Below are positions 1 through 9,454 of a DNA stretch of 64,000 nt, in pieces (the stretch's first letter is position 1; each line of letters opens with the position of its first letter). The stretch spans positions 682,001 through 746,000 of the forward strand of contig NZ_CP099997.1 of NCBI RefSeq assembly GCF_024138145.1, given 5' to 3'. This stretch comes from Natronosalvus halobius. GTDB lineage: Archaea; Halobacteriota; Halobacteria; Halobacteriales; Natrialbaceae. The translations under genes were made by a program, and so were the position numbers. The notes under the pieces are model-generated. The model did not search any database and was not told where the DNA came from. It saw only the letters and a program-made list of their open reading frames with translations.

Positions 1-8
1 GACGGGCT

Positions 9-69
9 GGGTATCGTTCCAGGACGGGTGCGTATCGTTTCAGGACAGAGGCTGTTCGTTCCAGCGGAC
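9..69. repeat. Imperfect direct repeat of about 21 bp, three copies
   Basis: Three degenerate copies of a unit resembling GTATCGTTCCAGGAC follow one another just beyond the 3' end of the minus-strand beta-propeller gene. The copies differ at several positions. No gene is seen in bases 1-95; the left edge of the window truncates the context. Confidence 0.4.
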
Positions 70-95
70 AGGTCCGTGCGTCCCAGCAGCCAGGG

Positions 96-1787
96 CTACT
101 GCTCCGAGTTGTTCGCCGGTAATCGACGACGGAGCCACTCCAGGGCGAGTCCTCCGCTAACGAGTCCGGTGCCGACGGTGAACCCGGGTGCGCCGTCCTC
201 CTCGTCGCTGGCCGCGTCGTTCACGCCGTCCATTTCGTGACCGGTCTCGTCGAATGCGGTGCCGTCGGTGTCGTCCTGGCGCTTCTCATTGCCGGTGTCG
301 GTGGCGTTCGACGGATCTTTGGTTTCGGTGGCGTTCGACGAATCGTTGGGGCTGTCGTTGTCGTCGTTGACCTTGACGTCGATGTCGTCTGACGCGAACT
401 CCTCATCCGATCTCGATCCGTTTTCATCGTCGGCGTCGTCGCCGTCCATAGTGTCGGTACCGACCGCGTCGTCTTCATTCGCACCCGTCTCGTCCGCGCC
501 GACCTCCGTCGCCGGCTCGAGCGCGACGAGGCTCCCGTGTCCCGAAAGGTACACCGTTCCGTCACCGATCACGTACGTGAGGTCGGGCCACCTCGCCTCG
601 TGAGCGGCGTCGAGTCCGACGGCCGCCAGCGGGAACGACCACTGCTCGAGCCCAGTCTCGATGTCGACTCCGAAGATGGCGGGGTCCCCGTCGACAGGGT
701 GGTACGGAACGACGACCGTCCGGCCGCCGATGGACGGTCGTCCCCACGCGTCTATCGACCCACCGACGGTCCAGCTGTGGTCGGTCTCGTAGTTGTATGC
801 GTAGACGCCGTGTCGCTCGGCGCTGACTCTGACGGTGTCGGTTGCCGCGAGCGGGAACCGTAACCCGATTCGCTCGAGGAGCTCCCCGTCGTCGGCGTCG
901 AGGACCAGGCACTTCTCTTCCTCCACCCACTCGCCACTGTCACCGTCGTCGCCGTCACCTCCGTTGCCACCGTCGCTATCGTCACCCATCCACGCCACGT
1001 AGAGACGATCTTCAGTCGCCACGATGGAACCGCGTACGTCGTTTCCCGATCGCGTTTGCTCCTGGACGGTCCACACAGTCTTCCCAGACTCGGCGTCCAG
1101 CGCGACGAAACCGGCGTCGGCGACGGCGTACACGAGGTCGTTCGCGACGGCGACCGGAATCGACGCGAACGATGCCACGTCGACGTCCCGCCGCTCGAGG
1201 TCGACCGCGCTCCGTCGCCACCGGGGGGTCCCGTCGTCAGCGTCGAGCGAGCGAAGGGCGCCGTCGACGACCACGTATATCGATCCGTCGACGATGGTCG
1301 GACTCGGGATCTGGCCCTGGCCGTCCGTCCCGAACGACGTCGACCAGACGGTATCGCCGCTGCCGGCGTCGAGCGCCGTCACCCGGTCACCGGCGACGTA
1401 GACGGTGTCGTCGACAACGGCGGGCGTTCCGTCGGCACCGACGTCCTCTCGCACCCACTGGATGGATCTGTCGCTGGCGGAGAGGGCGTGGATGCCAGCA
1501 CCCGTCCGGAGGTAGACTGTGCCGTCGGCGACCACGACGTCGCCGTCCTGGTCGTATTCCCAGACGACGGTCTCGGGCGCTGGAAACCGATTCGAGCCCG
1601 AGAGAGCGGCGGTGTTTCCGGAGGTGCCGTGGTAGGACGTCCAGCTATCGGCGTCTGCAGGCGTCACCGCCATCGGGACCGTCGACTTCGCGTCGGCCCC
1701 GCTACTCGTTTTGGCGGCACCGAGGAAACTACCGATGACGAGCGATGCGCCGAGAGCCATCGCGGTCCGCCTGGGCCAGAGGGACAT
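96..1787 (-). CDS. Secreted PQQ-like beta-propeller repeat protein with PGF-CTERM-like tail
   Basis: The protein has 563 residues. The start chosen opens with MSLWPRR followed by a hydrophobic stretch that looks like a signal peptide; the reading frame stays open 80 codons further upstream but that part is not protein-like. The body holds repeated blades of the type YVAxGDRVTALDAGSGDTVW, typical of PQQ-binding-like (PQQ_2/BamB) beta-propellers. An Asp/Asn/Ser-rich acidic linker follows at roughly residues 440-530. The C-terminus carries PGF, a hydrophobic run and an Arg-rich end (WLRRRL), which resembles PGF-CTERM signals processed by archaeosortase in haloarchaea. I infer a surface-anchored protein; the ligand is unknown and no enzyme activity is evident. 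Confidence 0.8.
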   Translation of the reverse strand: MSLWPRRTAMALGASLVIGSFLGAAKTSSGADAKSTVPMAVTPADADSWTSYHGTSGNTAALSGSNRFPAPETVVWEYDQDGDVVVADGTVYLRTGAGIHALSASDRSIQWVREDVGADGTPAVVDDTVYVAGDRVTALDAGSGDTVWSTSFGTDGQGQIPSPTIVDGSIYVVVDGALRSLDADDGTPRWRRSAVDLERRDVDVASFASIPVAVANDLVYAVADAGFVALDAESGKTVWTVQEQTRSGNDVRGSIVATEDRLYVAWMGDDSDGGNGGDGDDGDSGEWVEEEKCLVLDADDGELLERIGLRFPLAATDTVRVSAERHGVYAYNYETDHSWTVGGSIDAWGRPSIGGRTVVVPYHPVDGDPAIFGVDIETGLEQWSFPLAAVGLDAAHEARWPDLTYVIGDGTVYLSGHGSLVALEPATEVGADETGANEDDAVGTDTMDGDDADDENGSRSDEEFASDDIDVKVNDDNDSPNDSSNATETKDPSNATDTGNEKRQDDTDGTAFDETGHEMDGVNDAASDEEDGAPGFTVGTGLVSGGLALEWLRRRLPANNSEQ

Positions 1788-2144
1788 ACTGATCCCGCCA
1801 CCACCGGTCCTCTTGCTTATTCTGCGTGTAAGTTCAGTTTCGGCGATGAAACGGTGGTAATCGTTCCCTAGACTGCTCGAGAGACTGTTTCCTGTACCGT
1901 CCAAACGATCGTCCGAGATTCGGAGCGTTCGCCGGGTAAGGGGCCGTAACGTAGGGTTTCGAGCGGGCGAGAATCCGGTCAGACAGTCGCACCACCTGCA
2001 AATGTCGCCATTCATCGGACCGAGCATCGTCTCGAGTCTCGAGCGCCGTGCGTAGAGAGGAGGTGACGTCTCAACTCGACTGGAGACGCTCGTCGAGGGT
2101 GACGCTCCGCAACCACTAAACGCGACTCGTCCCTATCTCCGACA
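1788..2144. other. Intergenic region, divergent promoters
   Basis: About 360 bp separate the minus-strand beta-propeller gene from rfcL on the plus strand. No convincing gene or RNA is seen. The region must hold both promoters. Confidence 0.5.
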
Positions 2145-3773
2145 ATGAGCGACTGGACGGAAACGTACCGCCCGACGACGCTGTCGGAGGTACGGGGAAA
2201 CGACAAGGCCCGCAACAAACTCGAGGAGTGGGCGAGGACGTGGGACGAGCACCGAAAGCCCGTCATCGTCCACGGCAGTCCGGGGATCGGGAAGACCTCG
2301 GCCGCCCACGCGCTGGCCAACGACATGGGCTGGCCGGTGATGGAACTCAACGCCAGCGACGACCGCCAGGCCGACGTGATCAAGCGCGTCGCCGGCGAGG
2401 CCTCGAAGAGCGGCACGCTGACCGGCGGCAGCGGCGGTCGCCGCCTCGTCATCCTGGACGAGGCCGACAACTTCCACGGCAACGCCGACTACGGCGGTTC
2501 CCGAGAAGTTACACGCGTGGTCAAGTCGGCCAGCCAGCCGATCGTCCTCGTGGCAAACGAGTTCTACGACATGAGCAACTCGCTGCGGAACTACTGTCAG
2601 ACCATCGAGTTCCGCGACGTCTCGGCACGCTCGATCGTTCCGGTGCTCCGGGACATCTGTCGACGCGAGGGCATCGAGTTCGAGGACGACGCCCTCCGCA
2701 AGATCGCCGACGCGACGAGCGGCGACCTTCGGTCCGCGGTCAACGACCTGCAGGCGGTCGCGGAGGGGAGCGAGCGACTGACGGTCGACGACGTCGTGAC
2801 GAGCGAACGCGACAGCACTGAAGGAATCTTCGACTTCCTCGATGCGCTCATCAAAGAGAAGGACGCCCACGGTGCCCTGCTGGCTGCCTACGACACCGAC
2901 GAGACGCCCGACGACCTGCTCAACTGGGTCGAGGACAACGTGCCGAAGGACTACTCTGGCGGCGAGCTCGCCGACGCCTACGAGTTCATGAGTAACGCCG
3001 ACCGCTGGCTAGGCCGGGTGCGCTCGACCCAGGACTACTCGTACTGGCGCTACGCGACCGACAACATTGCCGCCGGCGTCGCCGCCTCCAGGCGCGAGCC
3101 CAAAGGCGGCTGGACCCGGTACGGCCCGCCGAGTTACTGGTCGAAACTCGGGCGAACCCGTGGGACCCGCGACCGGCGCGACGCCATCGCCCAGCGGATC
3201 GCCGACCGGGAGGTGGCGAGCATCGGTACCGTTCGCCGGGAGATCATGCCGTTCCTCTCGAGCATGACCCACCTCTGTCGAAACCGGGAGTTGACCGTCA
3301 CGATGGCGGCTGCCTACGACCTCGACGAGAAGGAGGTCTCGTTCGTCACCGGGAGCGGCGCCGACACCAACAAGGTCGAGTCGATCGTCCAGGACGCTGC
3401 CGAACGCCAGACCGAGGAGACGGTCTCGCACTCCGGGTCCGCCTTTTTCGGCACCGCGGACGCCAACGACTCGAGCGACGTGGGCTCCAGGAGCGGCGAG
3501 GGCGCCAGGAGTGACGACGGTTCGGATGACGGGTCGGGGTCGGGCGACGAATCCACGGATTCGGAGAACGCGTCGCTTCTCGACGTAGGGTCCGCTTCCT
3601 CGGCCTCAGACGTCGACGGCGAGGCGAGTTCGGGGGTGGGGACGGGGACGGGGAACGACTCGAGTGCAGACGCCGACGATAGTACGTCGGGTGCCGACGA
3701 GAGCGAGGAGAACGAAGAGGACGAGGTGGACGAGGACGACGATGGACAGTCGGGCCTATCCGACTTTTTCTAG
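2145..3773 (+). CDS. rfcL: Replication factor C large subunit (clamp loader)
   Basis: The protein has 542 residues. The N-terminal AAA+ domain shows Walker A (GSPGIGKTSA, about residue 45) and Walker B (LDEADN, about residue 105), with N-terminal WTETYRPTTLSEVRGN as in archaeal RFC-L. RFC-L pairs with RFC-S to open the PCNA ring and load it at primer-template junctions. A long acidic Ser/Asp/Glu-rich linker (about residues 440-530) is typical of haloarchaeal versions. The last residues (QSGLSDFF) match a PCNA-interacting PIP box, which supports both identity and an intact C-terminus. It is read alone, with no evident operon partner. Confidence 0.97.
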   Translation: MSDWTETYRPTTLSEVRGNDKARNKLEEWARTWDEHRKPVIVHGSPGIGKTSAAHALANDMGWPVMELNASDDRQADVIKRVAGEASKSGTLTGGSGGRRLVILDEADNFHGNADYGGSREVTRVVKSASQPIVLVANEFYDMSNSLRNYCQTIEFRDVSARSIVPVLRDICRREGIEFEDDALRKIADATSGDLRSAVNDLQAVAEGSERLTVDDVVTSERDSTEGIFDFLDALIKEKDAHGALLAAYDTDETPDDLLNWVEDNVPKDYSGGELADAYEFMSNADRWLGRVRSTQDYSYWRYATDNIAAGVAASRREPKGGWTRYGPPSYWSKLGRTRGTRDRRDAIAQRIADREVASIGTVRREIMPFLSSMTHLCRNRELTVTMAAAYDLDEKEVSFVTGSGADTNKVESIVQDAAERQTEETVSHSGSAFFGTADANDSSDVGSRSGEGARSDDGSDDGSGSGDESTDSENASLLDVGSASSASDVDGEASSGVGTGTGNDSSADADDSTSGADESEENEEDEVDEDDDGQSGLSDFF

Positions 3774-3820
3774 CCACTAAAACGTTCGATTGAAGGATTC
3801 TCGAGGGCGATTGGATTTAT

Positions 3821-5161
3821 CTACAGGAGGCCGCAGGCTTCGCCCGCGTCCTGGAACGCCTCGAGGCAGATGACGAGATCATCACGGGTGTGTGCAGCCG
3901 TCGGGAGCACGTAGACGTATCCCTCCTGAACTGCGTTCCTGGACGCGTGTCCTCCAGAGCTCGCGCGAATGGGAGCGGAGACGATTACGCCCCGGTCGCG
4001 GAGGTCGTCCGCCAGGGTTCGGGCCGCGTCTCGCGTCTCGACGTAGACCGGCAGGATCTGCGAATCGCCGTCGACCTCGTATCCCATCGTCAGCAGGCCG
4101 TCGCGGAGTCGGGTGACGTTCTCCCAGAGGGATTCGCGGTGATCGCCGTGTTTCGAGAGGTGGAGCGCTTCGCTCGCCGCCGCGGCCGCCATCGGAGTCA
4201 GACCCGTCGACTCGACGAACGGCGGCGCACGAGCGGCCAGCCACTCGATTAACGCGTCGTCGCCTGCGACGTAGCCGCCCTGGCTGGCGAGCGCCGTCGA
4301 GAGCGCCCCCATCTGGATATCGACGCGATCGGCGAGGCCTTCGGCCTGGACGATCCCACCACCGCGGACGTAGAGGCCGGTCGCGTGGCTCTCGTCGACC
4401 ATGACCCAGGCGCCGACCGAGTCGGCGACGTCGCAGAGTTCCTTGAGCGGAGCGACCCACCCGTCCTGGCTGAAGACCGAATCGGTGACGACGAGCCAGG
4501 ATTCGTCGCCGGTGTCGGCGTTGGCGTCGGCCTTGGTGTCGTCGCCGGCATCAGTGTCGTCGCCGGCGTTAGTGTCGACTCTGACGGTAGTGTCGGCGTC
4601 GGCAGTGGATCTGCCATCATCGACAGCGCGCCGCTCGAGAGCGTCGTCCACCGCGTCGCGGAGGGCGTCGGGATCGCAGTGACCGTACGGAACGACCTCG
4701 GTCCCGGAGAGCCGACAGCCGTCGAACGCGCTGACGTGGGTGTACTCGTCGACGAAGACGACGTCGGGATCCAGGGCGGTGATCGTCCCGACGTTCGCGG
4801 CGTAGCCCGAGGAGAACGCGAGCGCGCGATCTGTCTCGAAGGTCTCGGCGAGCAGTCGCTCGAGGTCGTGGTGGACCATCGTGTCGCCGGTCGTGAGTCG
4901 GCTTCCGCCGGATCCGGTTCCAACGGTAGCGGCGGCCTGTCGCGCGGCGTTCTGGACCCGCTGGTTCGCGGTCAACCCCAGATAGTTGTTCGAACCGAAC
5001 ACGAGCAGTTCGTCGGCCTCCAGGATCGGGAGGCCGCCTCTCGGTGGTTCGGAGACGTAGCCACGGGAATCGATTCGGTCGGCTGGTGCGAGCGAGTACC
5101 GTCGGTCCGCGTCGGCCTGGGACGTCAATTGCTCCTCGAGGTCGAACCCACGGTCTGCCAT
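3821..5161 (-). CDS. BioF-like alpha-oxoamine synthase with PLP lysine replaced by Thr
   Basis: The protein has 446 residues and the fold-type I PLP layout of 8-amino-7-oxononanoate synthase/2-amino-3-ketobutyrate CoA ligase: FGSNNYLGL near the N-terminus, FSSGYAANVG, the stacking His in EYTHVSAFDG, and DESHATG with the Asp that contacts the pyridine nitrogen. At the position of the Schiff-base lysine (family pattern GTLSKALxSQGGYVxG) it reads GALSTALASQGGYVAG, with codon ACG where AAG is expected. An Asp/Thr/Ala-rich insertion of about 40 residues (roughly 180-220) interrupts the domain. By family it would condense pimeloyl-CoA and alanine in biotin synthesis, but without the lysine it may be inactive or altered. 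No other biotin gene is nearby. Confidence 0.8.
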   Translation of the reverse strand: MADRGFDLEEQLTSQADADRRYSLAPADRIDSRGYVSEPPRGGLPILEADELLVFGSNNYLGLTANQRVQNAARQAAATVGTGSGGSRLTTGDTMVHHDLERLLAETFETDRALAFSSGYAANVGTITALDPDVVFVDEYTHVSAFDGCRLSGTEVVPYGHCDPDALRDAVDDALERRAVDDGRSTADADTTVRVDTNAGDDTDAGDDTKADANADTGDESWLVVTDSVFSQDGWVAPLKELCDVADSVGAWVMVDESHATGLYVRGGGIVQAEGLADRVDIQMGALSTALASQGGYVAGDDALIEWLAARAPPFVESTGLTPMAAAAASEALHLSKHGDHRESLWENVTRLRDGLLTMGYEVDGDSQILPVYVETRDAARTLADDLRDRGVIVSAPIRASSGGHASRNAVQEGYVYVLPTAAHTRDDLVICLEAFQDAGEACGLL

Positions 5162-5400
5162 CTGACTGAACCGTAACGACCACCGGATTTTACTCTCACG
5201 ATTCTCGATTTGGGCTATCGAGTGCTTCGACCCCGTTTCGTACCCTGGTTTTCTCCCCTCATTCGTTTCTTATGCAGCTATACGTATACGTCGGGAAACG
5301 GTCGCCGACGTTCGAAACGCGAATCGAATATCACACTTCAGTGACTGTTAATATTCCAAAGCTTAATGCCGATTGATAATCTATTCGAAGAGAAGAGGAC

Positions 5401-6246
5401 ATGACCGATAGTACGACCGATGAAAAATCGAGGGAGGGGGATTTCGATATCGGTCCGAGCATGGACGAGCTCTTCGGGGAGATCGAAGACGACTCGGCCG
5501 ACGACGAGCCGATCGACCGCGATGAGCCGGCCCACGCAGACGACGTCGAGGACGTGACCGCTGCGGACCTCTTCAGTCAGCTTCGCGACGAGGCCGCCGC
5601 CAACCCCGGGATGGACGAGGTTCTCGAGGACGAGAGCCCCGAGGAGATCATCGCGAGCGCCGACGAAGTCGACGAACCGGATCACGACGTCGACGACGAG
5701 CTGGTCGACGAGGGTGCGCTCGACGACCTGTTGCTCACCGGCCGGACGCGATCCGACGAGTTCCTCTGGGTCGATAGCGGTGACGACTCGTCTTCCGCGG
5801 ACGACGGCGATTCGGGAGCGACCGAAATCGATTCGATTCAGGGTGTGGAAGGGGTCGAGGACGTTTCCGAATCCAAATCCGGATCTGAAGCCGAGTTCGA
5901 AACCGAACCCAGACCCGAATCTGAGTTCGATGCCAAGGACGAGGACAGAGACAACCCTGATCGGGCGACGGACTCGGTCGATGAACCGGACAGCGCTGCC
6001 AGTAACGCCGACGACGATGTTGACGGCGACGGCAACGGCAACGAAGACACTCCCGAACCCGACACCGCCGCTCGGGCCGAACGCGTCGACTACTCCCTCG
6101 AGTCGACCGCGTCGGACGAGGAGTCCGCACTCGTCGTCTCTGACGTCGAATCGGCGGAGACGGACCTCGTTCCGACGGACGACGAGAGCGAGGACGAGGA
6201 CTCGAGCGGCTTCCTGGGCTGGCTCCGTTCGAAACTCCCGTTCTGA
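5401..6246 (+). CDS. Hypothetical acidic haloarchaeal protein
   Basis: The protein has 281 residues and is extremely rich in Asp, Glu and Ser. A more ordered N-terminal half contains DELFGEIEDD, TAADLFSQLRDEAA and DDLLLTGRTRSDEFLWVDSG. A long low-complexity linker (about 145-260) follows. The last segment, GFLGWLRSKLPF, is amphipathic and could contact a membrane or partner. No catalytic motif is seen and I do not recognise a characterised family. It precedes the thioredoxin gene by 63 bp on the same strand, so co-transcription is possible. TATA-like sequence occurs about 30 bp upstream. Confidence 0.75.
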   Translation: MTDSTTDEKSREGDFDIGPSMDELFGEIEDDSADDEPIDRDEPAHADDVEDVTAADLFSQLRDEAAANPGMDEVLEDESPEEIIASADEVDEPDHDVDDELVDEGALDDLLLTGRTRSDEFLWVDSGDDSSSADDGDSGATEIDSIQGVEGVEDVSESKSGSEAEFETEPRPESEFDAKDEDRDNPDRATDSVDEPDSAASNADDDVDGDGNGNEDTPEPDTAARAERVDYSLESTASDEESALVVSDVESAETDLVPTDDESEDEDSSGFLGWLRSKLPF

Positions 6247-6309
6247 CGAACGCCTCGGGCATTTCGAACACAACGAAATCGTTTTTGACGCGGCAGGCGA
6301 GCGAAACGT

Positions 6310-6735
6310 ATGAGCACTGACGACGAGACGAATCCGGCGGAGGACGACGAACTCGAACGCATACGCGAACGCAAGATCGAGCAACTGAAAGCGAAAGCCG
6401 AACAGGACGATCAGCGCGCCTCGAGTCCAGACCAACCGATCGCCATCGAGAGCCAGACGCACTTCGAGCAGGTGCTCCAGGAGCACGGTCGCGTGCTCGT
6501 CGACTTCTACGCCGATTGGTGCGGTCCCTGCCAGATGCTCGCGCCCGTCCTCGACCGGCTCGCCGCCGAAACGCCGGGCACGATCGCGAAAGTCGATACC
6601 GAGGCGCTCCCGGGGGTCGCCCAGCAGTACGGCGTTCGTGGGCTTCCGACGCTGATTCTCTTCGAGAGCGGCCAGCCCGCCAAACAGCTGGTGGGGATGC
6701 AGGACGAATCGACGTTACGTGGGCTGCTCGAGTAG
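6310..6735 (+). CDS. Thioredoxin
   Basis: The protein has 141 residues. The thioredoxin fold spans about residues 40-141 with the redox motif WCGPC in DFYADWCGPCQML and the cis-proline loop GLPTLILFESG. It should reduce protein disulfides in the cytoplasm. The first 40 residues form a charged, probably helical extension (ELERIRERKIEQLKAKAEQDD) that is absent from minimal thioredoxins. It lies 63 bp after the acidic hypothetical gene on the same strand. No thioredoxin reductase gene is in the window. Confidence 0.92.
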   Translation: MSTDDETNPAEDDELERIRERKIEQLKAKAEQDDQRASSPDQPIAIESQTHFEQVLQEHGRVLVDFYADWCGPCQMLAPVLDRLAAETPGTIAKVDTEALPGVAQQYGVRGLPTLILFESGQPAKQLVGMQDESTLRGLLE

Positions 6736-6877
6736 TCCCGGGTGGCGTTCAGAATCGATTTCGCGTTCTTCGCCGTCCAGGACGACGATACGATCGTCTC
6801 GTTCGACCCGGCCTCGTTTGCGATCCGACGAGGGCTTTCACTGGTTCGAATCGACGTTCCTGGAGAGTGCTGAACGG

Positions 6878-7300
6878 TCACCGAACGACCGTCACCGGAA
6901 CGTTCGCTCGCTTGACGACGATTTCGGCCGTGCTCCCCATCTGTAGACCGGCCGCGCCGCCGCGTCCGCGACTGCCCATGACGATCTGGTCGGCGTCCGC
7001 GTCCTCGGCGTGCGCCACGATAGACTGGGCTGGCGACCCGACGGCGGTCGCGGTTTCGATCACCGCGTCGTCTTCGAGCGACGCCTTCGCTTCGGCGAAG
7101 AGATCGGCGGCCTCCGACTCGTGTTCGGTGAGCCAGGCGTCGGTCAGGGGCGGAAGCTGTTCCTCGGTCGGGGTCACTTCGAACGGATCGATCGCGTGGA
7201 ACAGGACGATCGAGGCGTCCGGAAACGTTTCGAGGGCGTACTCGAGGGCCGCCTGTGCGTGCGAGGATCCGTCGTGCGGGACGAAAATCGAGCGTGTCAT
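6878..7300 (-). CDS. Universal stress protein (UspA family)
   Basis: The protein has 140 residues in a single Usp domain. It starts MTRSIFVPHDGSSHA, with VPHDGS matching the family's first strand and nucleotide-binding Asp. It ends with the ATP-binding pattern G-x2-G-x9-G-S/T (GSRGRGGAAGLQMGSTAE), so it is of the ATP-binding subtype. The frame is open far upstream, but only the segment from this ATG is Usp-like, so the shorter start was chosen. It is convergent with thioredoxin and divergent from the AI-2E-type transporter gene. Confidence 0.92.
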   Translation of the reverse strand: MTRSIFVPHDGSSHAQAALEYALETFPDASIVLFHAIDPFEVTPTEEQLPPLTDAWLTEHESEAADLFAEAKASLEDDAVIETATAVGSPAQSIVAHAEDADADQIVMGSRGRGGAAGLQMGSTAEIVVKRANVPVTVVR

Positions 7301-7450
7301 ACTGATTCGATTCGACGGGCGGAACCGTAAAACCACCTCGAGTGTTCGGCGCACCTCGAGTGTTCGGCGACGAGTTCTCGTGTCCGGTCGGTGAGCAGCG
7401 AGCGTTACCTGCCAGTGGAGTGAAATACCCGTCCGTCGTATCACGGACTG

Positions 7451-8692
7451 ATGGAACGCGACCGTGTGCTCGGCCGTCGGATCGCTGTCGGATCGATCGT
7501 CGCCGCCCTGTTCCTGGTGGTCGCCTACGTTGCCCTCTCGTTCCTCGGCGTTCTCGTCTTCGCAGTCTTCCTCTACTACGCCGTTCGCCCGATCTACCGC
7601 ACCCTCGATCGGTTCAACGTGCCGAGACGGCCGCGGGCGATCCTCGCGCTCGTCCTGTTCGGCGTGCCGTTTCTCGTTCTCATCACCTACACCGTCGCCG
7701 TCATTGTCATCGAGACACAGGCGTTGCTCGCAGCATACAACGTGCAGGATCAATTTCTCGAGCAGGTGGTCACGGAAATCGACGTAACCGGCCTCGACCT
7801 GGACGAAATTCGAGGAATCGTTACGGACCTCTCCTCGCAGGCCTCCCTCGGTGTCGTGGTGTTGAGCCTCGCAGGGACGGTCAGCGTCGTCAGCGGTGCG
7901 GTCGTCCAGTTGATCATCGTGGTCACGCTGGTGTACTACATGCTCGTCGACGGCCCGCGATTCGTCTCGTGGGTACTCGATACCTACGACGAGTCGGGAG
8001 TCATGCGCGCGTATGCTCGCGCCGTGGACCCCGAACTCTCGATGACGCTCTTCGGTAACATCGTCAACGTGTTCGTCACGGCCATCGTCGGTGTCGTGAC
8101 GTTCTACACGTACAATTTCTTCGCGCCAGCCCCCGTTGACGTTCCGTTTCCGGCGCTGATCGGCGCGCTCACCGGTATTGGGAGCCTCATTCCGGTCGTC
8201 GGCATCAAACTCGTCTACGTCCCCGTCATCGTCCTCCTCGCGGGGAACGCGTGGGCGACTGGCGACCTCTCGCTCCTCGTGCCGGTAGGTGCATTGGCGG
8301 CCGTCAGCGCGGTCGTCGTCGACTTCATCCCTGACTTCTTTATCCGGGCACACATCAGCGGCAAGCAAACCCACACGGGAATGCTCCTGGTCTCTTACAT
8401 CGTCGGGCCTCTCGTCTTCGGTTTCTACGGGCTGTTCCTCGCCCCAATTTTGCTGATTCTCGTGATCAACGCCGTCTACATCCTCCTCCCGTACGTCCTC
8501 ACCGGCCAGCCGACGGGGGTCCGACAGGCCCGACTCACCGAATACCGCAGCGGACGGTTCGAGGATTCGAGGGCCGAACGAACCGGGGCCGAACGAACCG
8601 GGGCCGAACGAACCGGGGCCGAACGAACCGAGAGTGAACTAACCGAGGCCGAGCCAACCGCCTCGAGCGAGGGACCGTCCGATCGCCGGTAA
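7451..8692 (+). CDS. AI-2E family transporter (PerM-like membrane protein)
   Basis: The protein has 413 residues with about eight hydrophobic segments and a hydrophilic middle, the layout of the AI-2E/PerM exporter family. Recognisable parts are the N-terminal helices (GVLVFAVFLYYAVRPIY) and the C-terminal GLFLAPILLILVINAVYILLPYVL. Family members export autoinducer-2-like molecules or act in Na+(Li+)/H+ antiport; the substrate here is unknown. The cytoplasmic tail contains an AERTG pentapeptide repeated four times, produced by a 15-bp tandem duplication at about 8573-8632. Confidence 0.85.
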   Translation: MERDRVLGRRIAVGSIVAALFLVVAYVALSFLGVLVFAVFLYYAVRPIYRTLDRFNVPRRPRAILALVLFGVPFLVLITYTVAVIVIETQALLAAYNVQDQFLEQVVTEIDVTGLDLDEIRGIVTDLSSQASLGVVVLSLAGTVSVVSGAVVQLIIVVTLVYYMLVDGPRFVSWVLDTYDESGVMRAYARAVDPELSMTLFGNIVNVFVTAIVGVVTFYTYNFFAPAPVDVPFPALIGALTGIGSLIPVVGIKLVYVPVIVLLAGNAWATGDLSLLVPVGALAAVSAVVVDFIPDFFIRAHISGKQTHTGMLLVSYIVGPLVFGFYGLFLAPILLILVINAVYILLPYVLTGQPTGVRQARLTEYRSGRFEDSRAERTGAERTGAERTGAERTESELTEAEPTASSEGPSDRR

Positions 8693-8893
8693 CGATCCGT
8701 TCGACCGGTCGGCTATGGAAACGTGTGAGAGACCTACGCCAACCGACTGGCTGCTAGCTACTTCTGGGTCGAGTGGAAACCGCTATCGTTCGAACGCAAC
8801 GTCGCTCGAGGCCAGCCATCGTTTCGGCCGCAGTCTTCGCCGTCTCGAGGCGGCCGAACGGAACCGAGGAAATCACGATGAGCAGGCGAACGA

Positions 8894-9454
8894 CTACGAC
8901 CCGACGCTCCACCGAGTTTCGTAGGGGTAACGCTCGGCACGATACAGCGCCACGTGCGTTACAACGGCGACGACGACCAGTCCCACGTTCACCGGCGTCG
9001 AATCGTATGCGACGATATTGATGACGATTTCGCCGGGGTAAATCGGCCAGAAGGGCTCCATCGCCGCATCCGGCGCCGACGAGAGCAGGTCGACGAAAAT
9101 GTGACTGAGGCCACCAGCCCAGAACGCACTCGTTGCGAAGACGAATGTCGTCTCGGGAGAGATCGAATCGCTTCGTATCAAGCGATGAGCGTTCAACGTC
9201 CGCGTGAGCGTTCGTGCGGCCACGGCGCCGAAGACGAGGCCGACCACCAGGACGAACGGAACGGTGTGTGTCAACCCGTGGTGTTGGAGCTGAGGATGTG
9301 AAAAATAGGGCTCGAAAAGGAGGTCGATGTCCGGAAGTAGCGCCGTGACCTGTGTGAGCGCGGCGAACGTAACCGCCGGTCGACGACCCCACAGGACCCA
9401 GGCGGGAACGGCGAACAGTAGTGCCATCGCGCCGTGACCGATTGGTTCGACCAT
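8894..9454 (-). CDS. Membrane-bound metal-dependent hydrolase (YdjM/DUF457-like)
   Basis: The protein has 186 residues with about four transmembrane helices. Family landmarks are the N-terminal GHGAMALLFAVPAW, LLPDIDLLF, the His-rich LQHHGLTHTVPF and GGLSHIFVDLLSS, which supply His and Asp residues that could bind metal. The family is annotated as inner-membrane metal-dependent hydrolase but its substrate is not established. It stands alone and faces the next gene across a 360-bp gap. Confidence 0.8.
   Translation of the reverse strand: MVEPIGHGAMALLFAVPAWVLWGRRPAVTFAALTQVTALLPDIDLLFEPYFSHPQLQHHGLTHTVPFVLVVGLVFGAVAARTLTRTLNAHRLIRSDSISPETTFVFATSAFWAGGLSHIFVDLLSSAPDAAMEPFWPIYPGEIVINIVAYDSTPVNVGLVVVAVVTHVALYRAERYPYETRWSVGS

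Noticed and set aside
7301..8374. Long N-terminal extension of the UspA frame
   Set aside because: It lies antisense to the AI-2E-type gene and is not protein-like; the Usp domain starts at 7300.
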